From NCBI GenBank assembly GCA_036402215.1, contig DASWTI010000281.1, positions 1 to 21,076 of the forward strand: a stretch of 21,076 nt of DNA. The letters run 5' to 3'. How positions within the stretch are numbered: position 1 is the first letter of the stretch; every line of letters begins with the position of its first letter. A program made the position numbers and the translations under genes. The stretch is from DASXTS01 sp036402215 (GTDB lineage Bacteria > Actinomycetota > Actinomycetes > Mycobacteriales > Pseudonocardiaceae). Below, one piece after another: positions 6,620 to 12,906 of the stretch. A model generated the notes under the pieces. That model was not told the DNA's origin and made no database searches. It saw only the letters and a program-made list of their open reading frames with translations.

Positions 6620-7633
6620 TCAGCGGGCCAGGGTGGTCATGGCGTCGCCGGGGTAGCGGGTGCCGGCCACGGCGTCCGCCGGTACGGCCTCGGCGATGCG
6701 CGCCAGCTCGGCCTCGCCGAGCGTGAGCCGGGCCGCGGCCACGTTCTGCTCCAGGTAGGTCCGCCGCTTCGTCCCGGGGATGGGCACCACGTCCGCGCCG
6801 CGGTGCTGCACCCAGGCCAGCGCGAGCTGCCCGGCCGTGACGCCGTCGCCGCGCGCGGCGGCCAGCTCCTCCAGCGCCCGCACCAGCGCCAGGTTCGCGT
6901 CCAGGTTCTCGCCGCTCATCCGTGGCTGCCCGCCGTTGCGGAAGTCGCCGTCGGCGAAGTCGGCGGCGCTGCGGAAGCGGCCGGTCAGGAACCCGCGGCC
7001 GAGCGGTGAGTACGCCACGATGCCGACGCCCAGCTCGCGGCAGGCCGGCACGATGGCGTCCTCGATGTCGCGCGACCACAGCGACCACTCCGACTGCAGC
7101 GCGGCGATCGGGTGCACGGCGCACGCCCGCCGGACGGTCTCCGCGCCGGCCTCGGAGAGCCCGAGGTGGCGGACCTTGCCGGCGGCGACCAGCTCGGCCA
7201 TGGCGCCCACGGTCTCCTCGATCGGCACGGACGGGTCGACCCGGTGCTGGTAGTACAGGTCCACGTGGTCGACGCCGAGCCGGGCGAGCGAGGCGTCGCA
7301 GGCCTGCCGGACGTACTCGGCGTCGCCGCGGATGGCCCGCGCGTCGCCCTCGCCGCGCACCACGCCGAACTTGGTGGCCAGCACCACCTCGTCGCGCCGC
7401 CCGCGGATGGCCGCGCCGACGAGCTCCTCGTTGGCGCCGCGGCCGTACATGTCCGCGGTGTCCAGGAACGTGACGCCGAGGTCGAGCGCGCGGTGGACGG
7501 TGGCCACCGACTCCGCGTCGTCGCGGCCGGCGTAGAAGTCGCTCATGCCCATGCAGCCCAGCCCCTGCGCGCTGACCTCCAGCGCGCCGAGCCGGCGGGT
7601 GCCCGGCGGGCCCGGGTTGTCGTGATGCGTCAT
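6620..7633 (-). CDS. Aldo-keto reductase
   Basis: This 337-aa NADPH-dependent (beta/alpha)8-barrel reductase has the full catalytic tetrad: Asp58 and Tyr63 (FLDTADMYG), Lys88 (LATKFG) and His130 (YYQHRVDP). The IPGTKRRTYLEQN segment near the C-terminus is the cofactor phosphate-binding region. The ATG at 7633 overlaps the TGA of the MerR gene in an ATGA arrangement, so the two are translationally coupled. By analogy with similar MerR/reductase pairs, the regulator probably controls this reductase in response to an electrophile or carbonyl compound. The substrate is not deducible. The length is normal for the family and there is no signal peptide. Confidence 0.92.
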   Translation of the reverse strand: MTHHDNPGPPGTRRLGALEVSAQGLGCMGMSDFYAGRDDAESVATVHRALDLGVTFLDTADMYGRGANEELVGAAIRGRRDEVVLATKFGVVRGEGDARAIRGDAEYVRQACDASLARLGVDHVDLYYQHRVDPSVPIEETVGAMAELVAAGKVRHLGLSEAGAETVRRACAVHPIAALQSEWSLWSRDIEDAIVPACRELGVGIVAYSPLGRGFLTGRFRSAADFADGDFRNGGQPRMSGENLDANLALVRALEELAAARGDGVTAGQLALAWVQHRGADVVPIPGTKRRTYLEQNVAAARLTLGEAELARIAEAVPADAVAGTRYPGDAMTTLAR

Positions 7634-8028
7634 GCCGACGCCTCCATCTCCTGGTCGCGGCCGAGGAACTCGCGCTCGATCCGCGCGTAGTTCTCGATCT
7701 TGTAGTCGATCACGTCGAGGCAGGCGCGCAGCTCGGCGAGGTGCGCGACGAGCGTCGCCCGGTGCTCCACGAGAATGCGCCGCCGTCGCGCCGAGGCGGC
7801 CGGACCGGCCTGGCCCAGCGCCGCGTACTCGCGCAGCATGGCCAGTGGCATGCCGGTGGTGCGCATCCTGGTCAGGAACTCCAGCCAGCGCAGGTCCTCG
7901 TCGCTGTAGCTGCGGCGGCCGCCGGCGTCGCGTTCCGGTGGCTCGATCAGCCCGATCCGCTCGTAGTAGCGCAGCGTGTCGATGCTCAGCCCGCTGCTGG
8001 CCGATGCCTGTGCGATCGAATGCCTCAC
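7630..8028 (-). CDS. MerR-family transcriptional regulator
   Basis: This 132-aa regulator has an N-terminal winged helix-turn-helix (residues 1-70, including DTLRYYERIGLI and GRRSYSDEDLRWLEF) and a long dimerisation helix (about 80-118). The effector region is very short and contains a single Cys (Cys103), so a metal-thiolate sensor is unlikely; it resembles the groups that sense small organic molecules or stress. It begins with GTG at 8028, only 7 bases after a -10 box, so its mRNA is probably leaderless. It overlaps the aldo-keto reductase start by 4 bases. Its own promoter has the 19-bp spacer and central palindrome typical of MerR activation sites, implying autoregulation. Confidence 0.92.
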   Translation of the reverse strand: MRHSIAQASASSGLSIDTLRYYERIGLIEPPERDAGGRRSYSDEDLRWLEFLTRMRTTGMPLAMLREYAALGQAGPAASARRRRILVEHRATLVAHLAELRACLDVIDYKIENYARIEREFLGRDQEMEASA

Positions 8029-8034
8029 GGGACC

Positions 8035-8065
8035 ACGCTAGGAGCTGGAGCGCACTCCAGGTCAA
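8035..8065 (-). promoter_or_regulatory. MerR-type promoter/operator with 19-bp spacer
   Basis: On the minus strand, TTGACC (8065-8060) and TAGCGT (8040-8035) are separated by exactly 19 bp. The spacer region holds the palindrome CTGGAG-TGCG-CTCCAG. An over-long spacer with a dyad between the two boxes is the hallmark of promoters activated by MerR-family proteins through DNA distortion. The predicted transcription start falls on the GTG of the merR gene. Confidence 0.8.
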
Positions 8066-8111
8066 GCGCCGGGGTAAGGGCGCCGGCCGGACGCGGACCC
8101 CGCCGCGGCCG

Positions 8112-8708
8112 TCAGGGGAGCAGCGTCTCCCACATGCGGATGAACTGGGCCATCGCCGCGTCCACCTCGGCGCGTTCCCCGGTGGCCAGCAGGTCCAGCA
8201 GCAGGCCGCGGGTGACCGCGAGCCCGAGCCGCGCGGTGGCCGCGGCGGTCGCGGGGTCCAGCCCGGCGGCCTCGCCGAGCGCCGCGGCCGGGCCGAGCCA
8301 GGAGTGCACGATGCCGTCCAGCAGCCCGGTGGTGCCCGGCCGGCCGCGCAACGCCTGGGCGTACAGCTCGAAGAACAGCCGTTCGTGCGGCCACATCGCC
8401 GGGTCGGCGAGGCGCGCCCAGAAGCGGCGGGCGACGTCGGCGGGGGAGAGGCCGGGGTCGGCGTCCAGCGCGGTGATGGCGGCGAGCTGACGCCGTTCCA
8501 CCTCACGGACGACGGCCACCAGCAGGCCCTCGCGGGAGCCGAAGTGGTACAGCACCATGCGGTGGCTGGTGCCCAGGGCGACGGCGAGGCCACGCAGCGT
8601 GAGGTCGCCGACGCCGTGCTCGGCCAGGTGCTCGACGGCGGCCGCGAGCAGCCGCTCCCTCGGCGTGGTGGGGGTTGTGGTGGGGGTTGTGGTGGGGGTT
8701 GTGGTCAT
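8112..8708 (-). CDS. TetR-family transcriptional regulator
   Basis: This 198-aa TetR-type repressor has its helix-turn-helix at about residues 35-58 (TLRGLAVALGTSHRMVLYHF). The mostly helical C-terminal ligand/dimerisation domain is poorly conserved, as usual. The first 16 residues are a Thr/Pro repeat (TTTP units) encoded by a 12-bp DNA tandem repeat. The arm could lengthen DNA contacts, or the true start could be a later codon, although none is available before the HTH. The gene is divergent from the SRPBCC gene, and two 16-bp palindromes lie between them starting 3 bp from the ATG. It probably represses itself and the SRPBCC-thioesterase genes. The ligand is unknown. Confidence 0.9.
   Translation of the reverse strand: MTTTPTTTPTTTPTTPRERLLAAAVEHLAEHGVGDLTLRGLAVALGTSHRMVLYHFGSREGLLVAVVREVERRQLAAITALDADPGLSPADVARRFWARLADPAMWPHERLFFELYAQALRGRPGTTGLLDGIVHSWLGPAAALGEAAGLDPATAAATARLGLAVTRGLLLDLLATGERAEVDAAMAQFIRMWETLLP
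8668..8706. repeat. 12-bp tandem repeat in the tetR 5' end
   Basis: The unit GGGGTTGTGGTG occurs three times in a row within the first codons of the TetR gene and encodes the TTTP repeats. Because 12 is a multiple of 3, copy-number changes would keep the reading frame and only alter the length of the N-terminal arm. Confidence 0.7.
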
Positions 8709-8710
8709 TG

Positions 8711-8742
8711 TGTACCGGATGGTACATGTACCACGTGGTACA
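8711..8742. promoter_or_regulatory. Two abutting 16-bp TetR operators
   Basis: TGTACCGGATGGTACA (8711-8726) has perfect 6-bp arms, and TGTACCACGTGGTACA (8727-8742) is a perfect 16-bp palindrome. They lie end to end with no gap and share the half-site TGTACC. They fill the space between the divergent tetR and SRPBCC starts, so a bound dimer at either would block both genes. A TACCAT hexamer on the minus strand (8724-8719) is a possible tetR -10 box inside them. Assignment to this TetR protein is inferred from position. Confidence 0.75.
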
Positions 8743-8746
8743 CATC

Positions 8747-9187
8747 GTGGTGGTCTCCGCCGTCAGCGCCGCCCCGCCCGCCGTCGTGCACGAGCTGCTC
8801 GCCGACGGCCCCGGCTGGCCGGCCTGGTCGCCCATCGAGCGCGTCCGCGTGCTGCGCCCTGGCGGCGCCGACGGCGTGGGCGCGATCTGGGAGCTGGTCA
8901 GCGGCCGCGTCGTGGGCAACGACGAGATCACCGGCTCGGAGCCCGGCCGCTCGTTCCGCTACCACCACCTGCGCGGCCTGCCGGTGCGCGACTACCACGG
9001 GGTGGTGTCCCTCGCGCCGTCCGGCGGCGGCACGGCCATCGAGTGGCGGGCCACCTTCCGGCCCCGCGTGCCCGGCACCGGCCCGCTGCTGCGCCTGGCC
9101 GTGCGCCGCCTGCTGCGGGGCTGCGCCGACGGCCTCGCCCGGCACGCCGCCCGCACCTCCCACGGCGGTCCGGTGTCCGGCGTGTGA
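8747..9187 (+). CDS. SRPBCC (START/Bet v1-fold) protein
   Basis: This protein of about 146 aa belongs to the SRPBCC ligand-binding superfamily. APPAVVHELLADGPGWPAWSP is the helix after strand 1, and EWRATFRPRVPGTG followed by a long C-terminal helix is typical of the polyketide cyclase/dehydrase-like subgroup. It may bind a lipid or aromatic molecule. The start is uncertain. GTG at 8747 gives the length usual for homologues and leaves the operator region free; an ATG at 8726 and a GTG at 8735 are in frame but lie inside the operator palindromes. No Shine-Dalgarno sequence is visible. The first type II thioesterase starts 13 bp downstream, so they are probably one transcript under TetR control. 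Confidence 0.75.
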   Translation: MVVSAVSAAPPAVVHELLADGPGWPAWSPIERVRVLRPGGADGVGAIWELVSGRVVGNDEITGSEPGRSFRYHHLRGLPVRDYHGVVSLAPSGGGTAIEWRATFRPRVPGTGPLLRLAVRRLLRGCADGLARHAARTSHGGPVSGV

Positions 9188-9200
9188 CAGGGTTGCGCGC

Positions 9201-9956
9201 ATGACGGGCCACTGGCTGCGCCGTTTCCACCGCAACCGCGGCACCCGCCTGCTGCTGGTGTGCCTGCCGCACGCCGGTGGCACGGCCACCTTCTACCGCG
9301 GCTGGCACGAGCGGCTGCCACACTGGGTGGACGTCGCCGCCGTGCAGTACCCGGGCCGCCAGGAGCGCTACCGCGAGCCGTGCCTGACCGACGTGCGCGA
9401 GCTGGCCGCCGGCGTGACCGCCGAGGTGCTCGACGCCGGGTCGCGGCCGGTGGTGCTGTACGGGCACAGCATGGGCGCGGTGGTCGCGTACGAGACGGCG
9501 GTGCTGTTGTCCCGGGCCGGGCGGGGGCCCGCGCAGCTCGTGGTCTCCGGGCACTCCGTGCCCCGGCTGGCCAGGCCGGGCACCGTGCACCTCGGCAGCG
9601 ACGAGGAGCTTGCCGCCGAACTGCGCCGCCTCGGCGGCACCGACGCGGGGCTCTTCGCCGAGCCGGAGCTGTGGGAGTTCAGCCGGCCCTCGATCCGCGC
9701 CGACTACCAGGCCATCGAGACCTACCGCCCGGCCACCCCGGCGCCCGTGCTGTCCTGCCGGCTCACCGTGTTCCACGGCGCCGACGACCCGGACGTGCCG
9801 GAGGACGAGGCGCGCGCCTGGGCCGAGGTGACGACCGGCCGCTTCGGCTTCCGCGCCTGGCCCGGCGACCACTTCTTCCTCACCGAGCACGAGCCGGCGC
9901 TGCTGGGCGATCTGGCGATCCGGCTGGCCGCCGCCGACCCGGCCGCCCTGCCCTGA
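9201..9956 (+). CDS. Type II thioesterase, active-site intact
   Basis: This 251-aa alpha/beta hydrolase is of the type II thioesterase family that removes wrong or stalled acyl groups from PKS/NRPS carrier proteins. It has LLLVCLPHAGG (oxyanion region), the nucleophile elbow GHSMG (Ser90), HGADDPDVP (Asp195 or 196) and GDHFFL (His224), so the triad is complete. The ATG at 9201 follows an AGGG 8 bases upstream and lies 13 bp after the SRPBCC stop, suggesting one operon. No polyketide or peptide synthase lies in the window, so its partner must be elsewhere or it acts on free acyl-CoA. A diverged paralogue follows. Confidence 0.88.
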   Translation: MTGHWLRRFHRNRGTRLLLVCLPHAGGTATFYRGWHERLPHWVDVAAVQYPGRQERYREPCLTDVRELAAGVTAEVLDAGSRPVVLYGHSMGAVVAYETAVLLSRAGRGPAQLVVSGHSVPRLARPGTVHLGSDEELAAELRRLGGTDAGLFAEPELWEFSRPSIRADYQAIETYRPATPAPVLSCRLTVFHGADDPDVPEDEARAWAEVTTGRFGFRAWPGDHFFLTEHEPALLGDLAIRLAAADPAALP

Positions 9957-10146
9957 CCACGCCGCCCACCTGGTCCTTCGCGGGTCCGGGCTGACGGCCT
10001 CCCGCCGTCGCACATGACGACGTCAGGGGCTCGCACCTGACCGCGTCCTCACCCTCCGCCACCACTCCAGCACGTTCCGAGTGCGCCCCCAGGCGCCCTC
10101 CATAGCCTCGGTACTCGCGAGGCATGGGTCTTCGGAGGGAGACACG

Positions 10147-10932
10147 ATGATGCCTGGTGACACGATCCACGTCATCGACCAGCACACCGGTTCGTGGCTG
10201 CGGCGCTTCCACTCCGGTCGTCGGGGTCCGCTGCGCCTGGTGTGCCTGCCGCACGCGGTCGGCTCGGCGTCGGACTACCGCGGCTGGCACAAGTTCGCCC
10301 CGGACTGGGTGGACGTGGTCGCCGTGCAGTACCCCGGCCACGACGACCGCTACGACGAGCAGTGCGACACCGACATCCAGGTGCTGGCCAGCCGGATCGC
10401 GGCGCGGCTGCTCGCCGCCGGTGACGGCCCGGTCGCCCTGTTCGGGCACGGCATGGGCTCGCTCGTGGCCTACGAGACGGCGGTGCAGCTGCACCGGCGG
10501 GGGGCCGAGCCGGTGCACCTCGCGGTGAGCGGCCAGCCCGCGCCCAGCCGGCACCGCGGCGGCGGCACCGTGCACAGCAGCGACGACGACCTGGTGGCCA
10601 CCGAGCTGCTGCGCCGCGGCATCGTGGAACCCGCCATGCTCGCCGACCCGGAGCGGCGCGAGGCCTACATCTCCATCGCGCGGGCCGACTACTACGCCAT
10701 GGAGACCTACCAGCCCTCGCTCAGCACCGTGCTGTCCTGCCCGGTGACGAGCTACTACGGGCTGGCCGACTCCGGGGTGAAGGAGGCCGACGCCGGCTGC
10801 TGGTACGAGGCGACGTACGGGCGGTTCCAGCTGCGCTGCTGGCCGGGTGACCACTTCTACCTGCGGCCGCGTGAGCAGCTCCTGGTGCGGGACCTGACGT
10901 CGCGGCTCACCGCGTTGCGCCCCGCCGCCTGA
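10147..10932 (+). CDS. Type II thioesterase homologue lacking the catalytic serine
   Basis: This 261-aa paralogue aligns along its whole length with the preceding thioesterase (SWLRRFH, LVCLPHA, YRGWH, VDVVAVQYPG, GDHFYL). The nucleophile elbow reads GHGMG: Gly102 replaces the Ser, and the codon GGC at 10450-10452 differs by one base from the AGC of the paralogue. The oxyanion motif is also altered (CLPHAVG rather than CLPHAGG). Asp208 and His236 remain. The reading frame is intact and has a strong GGAGGGAG ribosome site before the ATG at 10147, so it is expressed but should be inactive as a classical thioesterase. It may be a carrier-binding pseudoenzyme or a decoy. A sequencing error at one base would not explain the second altered motif. 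Confidence 0.85.
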   Translation: MMPGDTIHVIDQHTGSWLRRFHSGRRGPLRLVCLPHAVGSASDYRGWHKFAPDWVDVVAVQYPGHDDRYDEQCDTDIQVLASRIAARLLAAGDGPVALFGHGMGSLVAYETAVQLHRRGAEPVHLAVSGQPAPSRHRGGGTVHSSDDDLVATELLRRGIVEPAMLADPERREAYISIARADYYAMETYQPSLSTVLSCPVTSYYGLADSGVKEADAGCWYEATYGRFQLRCWPGDHFYLRPREQLLVRDLTSRLTALRPAA

Positions 10933-11006
10933 CACGCCCACGGCGCCCCGCCGAGCCGGGTGCCTGCCGCTGCGCCCAAGGCGGAACTGGCGGGGTGCGG
11001 CGCCGC

Positions 11007-12620
11007 TCAGGCCGACGGGGTGGCGCGGCGCAGGATCGCGGCGGTGTCCAGGCCGGTCGGCAGGGTGCCGAACGCCCCGCCGTGGTCGCCGCCGAGCCGC
11101 GAGGCGCAGAACGCGTCGGCCACCGCCGGGTCGCCGTGGCGAACCAACAGCGAGCCCTGCAGCACCACGGCCATGGTCTCCACCAGGCGCCGCGCCCGGT
11201 ACTCCACGTCCGACAGGTCCGTGAGCTCCTTGCGCAGGGCGTCGGCCGCGGCGTCCAGGCGGCGGTCCGCGCCCGCGGCCTCGTCCACCTCGGCCAGCAG
11301 CGCGTCCAGCGACTCCGGTTGCTTCGCCATGGCGCGCAGCGCGTCCAGCGCGGCGACGTTGCCCGAGCCCTCCCAGATCGAGGTGAGCGGCGCCTCGCGG
11401 TAGAGCCGCGGCATGCCGGACTCCTCGACGTACCCGTTGCCGCCCAGGCACTCCAGCGCCTCGGCGGCGTGCGGGGCGGCGCGCTTGCACACCCAGTACT
11501 TGGTCACCGCCAGCGCCAGCCGCCGCAGCGCCGACTCGTCGCGGTCCACCGCGCCGGCCAGTCTCATGGCCACCACGGTCGCCGCCTCGGACTCCACCGT
11601 CAGGTCGGCCAGCACGTTGGCCATCAGCGGCTGCTCCACCAGCGTGCGGCCGAACGCCCTGCGGTGCGCGCAGTGGTGCGCGGCCTGGACGAGCGCGGCC
11701 CGCATCCCGGCCGCGGAGCCCAGCACGCAGTCCAGCCGTGTCAGGTTCACCATCTCCACGATGGTCGGCACGCCGCGGCCTTCCTCACCCACCAGCCAGC
11801 CCGTCGCGCCGTCGTACTCCAGCTCGGCCGAGGCGTTGGACCTGTTGCCCAGCTTGGACTTCAGGCGTTGCAGGCGCAGCGCGTTGCGGGTGCCGTCCGG
11901 CAGCACGCGCGGCAGCAGGAAGCAGGACAGCCCACCCGGCGCCTGCGCCAGCGTCAGGAACACGTCCGACATCGGCGCCGACGTGAACCACTTGTGGCCC
12001 ACGATCGTGTAACTGCCGTCCCCGTTCGGCGTCGCCGTCGTGGTGTTCGCGCGGACGTCGGAGCCGCCCTGCTTCTCCGTCATCGACATGCCCGCGATGA
12101 GCCCGCCCTTGGTGGCCGGCGGACGCAGCCCGAAGTCGTACGTGGTCGTGGTCAGCAGCGGTTCGTACTCCGCGGCCAGCGCGGGGGAGCGGCGCAGCGC
12201 CGGCACCGACGCGTAGGTCATGGAGATGGGGCAGATGTGGCCCGGGTCGGTCTGCATCCAGACGAACAGCTTGGCCGCGCGTGCCACGTGGGCCCCCGGC
12301 CGCGGGTCCGCCCACGGCGCCGCGTGGATGCCCTCGGACACCGCCACGGTCATCAGGTCGTGCCAGTGCGGATGGAACTCCACCTCGTCGACGCGGTGCC
12401 CGTAGCGGTCGTGCGTGCGCAGGACCGGCGGGTGCTCCTCGACCAGCCGCGCCCACTCCTGGGCCTCCGCGCCGCCCGCGCGCCGCCCCAGCGCCCGCAG
12501 GTCGTCCTCCGCCCAGCCGGCCCCCTCGCGCCGCAGCCCCTCCAGCAACCCCGCGTCCCCCGCGACGTCGTACCCGGTCAGCGGCGGCACCTGGTTCAAC
12601 ACCTCATGAGTGGGCGGCAT
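11007..12620 (-). CDS. aidB: AidB-like acyl-CoA dehydrogenase homologue
   Basis: This 537-aa protein closely follows the plan of E. coli AidB (541 aa). It shares FNQ/LNQ-VPPL at the start, FHPHWHDLM, MTEKQGGSDVRANTT, SYTIVGHKWFTSAPMSD, GGLSCFLLPRVLPDGTRNA, LKSKLGNRSNAS and RLYREAPLTSIWEGSGN. AidB is a flavoprotein of the acyl-CoA dehydrogenase fold that is induced by alkylation stress and binds DNA through its C-terminal domain; isovaleryl-CoA dehydrogenase activity is weak. The ATG at 12620 is chosen because family homology begins there; longer in-frame extensions are arginine-rich and unlike the family. A perfect inverted repeat lies 9 bp upstream. It is convergent with the thioesterase homologue and divergent from the crotonase gene, with recombinase-type site C between them. 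Confidence 0.9.
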   Translation of the reverse strand: MPPTHEVLNQVPPLTGYDVAGDAGLLEGLRREGAGWAEDDLRALGRRAGGAEAQEWARLVEEHPPVLRTHDRYGHRVDEVEFHPHWHDLMTVAVSEGIHAAPWADPRPGAHVARAAKLFVWMQTDPGHICPISMTYASVPALRRSPALAAEYEPLLTTTTYDFGLRPPATKGGLIAGMSMTEKQGGSDVRANTTTATPNGDGSYTIVGHKWFTSAPMSDVFLTLAQAPGGLSCFLLPRVLPDGTRNALRLQRLKSKLGNRSNASAELEYDGATGWLVGEEGRGVPTIVEMVNLTRLDCVLGSAAGMRAALVQAAHHCAHRRAFGRTLVEQPLMANVLADLTVESEAATVVAMRLAGAVDRDESALRRLALAVTKYWVCKRAAPHAAEALECLGGNGYVEESGMPRLYREAPLTSIWEGSGNVAALDALRAMAKQPESLDALLAEVDEAAGADRRLDAAADALRKELTDLSDVEYRARRLVETMAVVLQGSLLVRHGDPAVADAFCASRLGGDHGGAFGTLPTGLDTAAILRRATPSA

Positions 12621-12628
12621 ACCAGGAA

Positions 12629-12644
12629 GTGAACCACCGTTCAC
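12629..12644. promoter_or_regulatory. Inverted repeat upstream of aidB
   Basis: GTGAAC-CACC-GTTCAC is a perfect inverted repeat with 6-bp arms and a 4-bp centre, ending 9 bp before the aidB ATG. Its position fits an operator or an RNA hairpin in the leader. No Ada-box-like element or regulator gene is adjacent, so the binding protein is unknown. Confidence 0.45.
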
Positions 12645-12768
12645 CGGCGCCGGGCCAGAGCGCGGGAACGCCTGGTGGCGTCGTTGCCCGGTGACAGAGC
12701 CAGTGGCCCGCCTGCTGGCGCGGCTCCCCGGGATCGGGACCGCCACCCTCCTGCGGCGCCACATTGCT

Positions 12769-12801
12769 TGCTTACCAATCACCTCTTCCGCGTGAAGCTA
12801 T
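12769..12801 (+). repeat. Recombinase-type site C
   Basis: This third copy of the 33-bp site has the same orientation as A and B. It matches A at CCAATCA, CTTC and all of GCGTGAAGCTAT, and aligns with both without gaps. The left arm (GCTTACC) is weaker as a palindrome than in B. It lies between aidB and the divergent crotonase gene, about 150 bp from the aidB start, with no recombinase gene next to it. Confidence 0.6.
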
Positions 12802-12870
12802 TTGGACAACCGGCCCAGCGGCGACATTGACACGCCACCCCACCTAACAGCACGTCAAACACGCCAGGAC

Positions 12871-12899
12871 AGCCAACCCACGCGCGAGGGTGGTTGGCT
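12871..12899 (+). promoter_or_regulatory. Stem-loop in the crotonase gene leader
   Basis: AGCCAACC (12871-12878) and GGTTGGCT (12892-12899) form an 8-bp perfect stem with a 13-base loop, ending 7 bp before the ATG. A TTGACA hexamer lies upstream near 12829, but no -10 box sits at a good distance. The element may be an operator or may limit ribosome access. Confidence 0.35.
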
Positions 12900-12906
12900 G
12901 CGGGGC

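Noticed and set aside
8668..8706. Considered as a CRISPR-like or regulatory repeat
   Set aside because: Units are contiguous without spacers and are in frame inside tetR, so it is a coding minisatellite.
9201..10932. Considered as part of a PKS/NRPS biosynthetic cluster
   Set aside because: No synthase, carrier protein, adenylation or ketosynthase gene is visible anywhere in the window.
10933..11006. Possible terminator between the convergent thioesterase homologue and aidB
   Set aside because: Only a 7-bp GCCCCGC-type pairing with a long loop is visible, too weak to call in this base composition.
12610..12795. 61-aa plus-strand frame with a helix-hairpin-helix-like LPGIGTATLLR segment near site C
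   Set aside because: Too short, no ribosome site, and it crosses the aidB leader and site C; probably chance.
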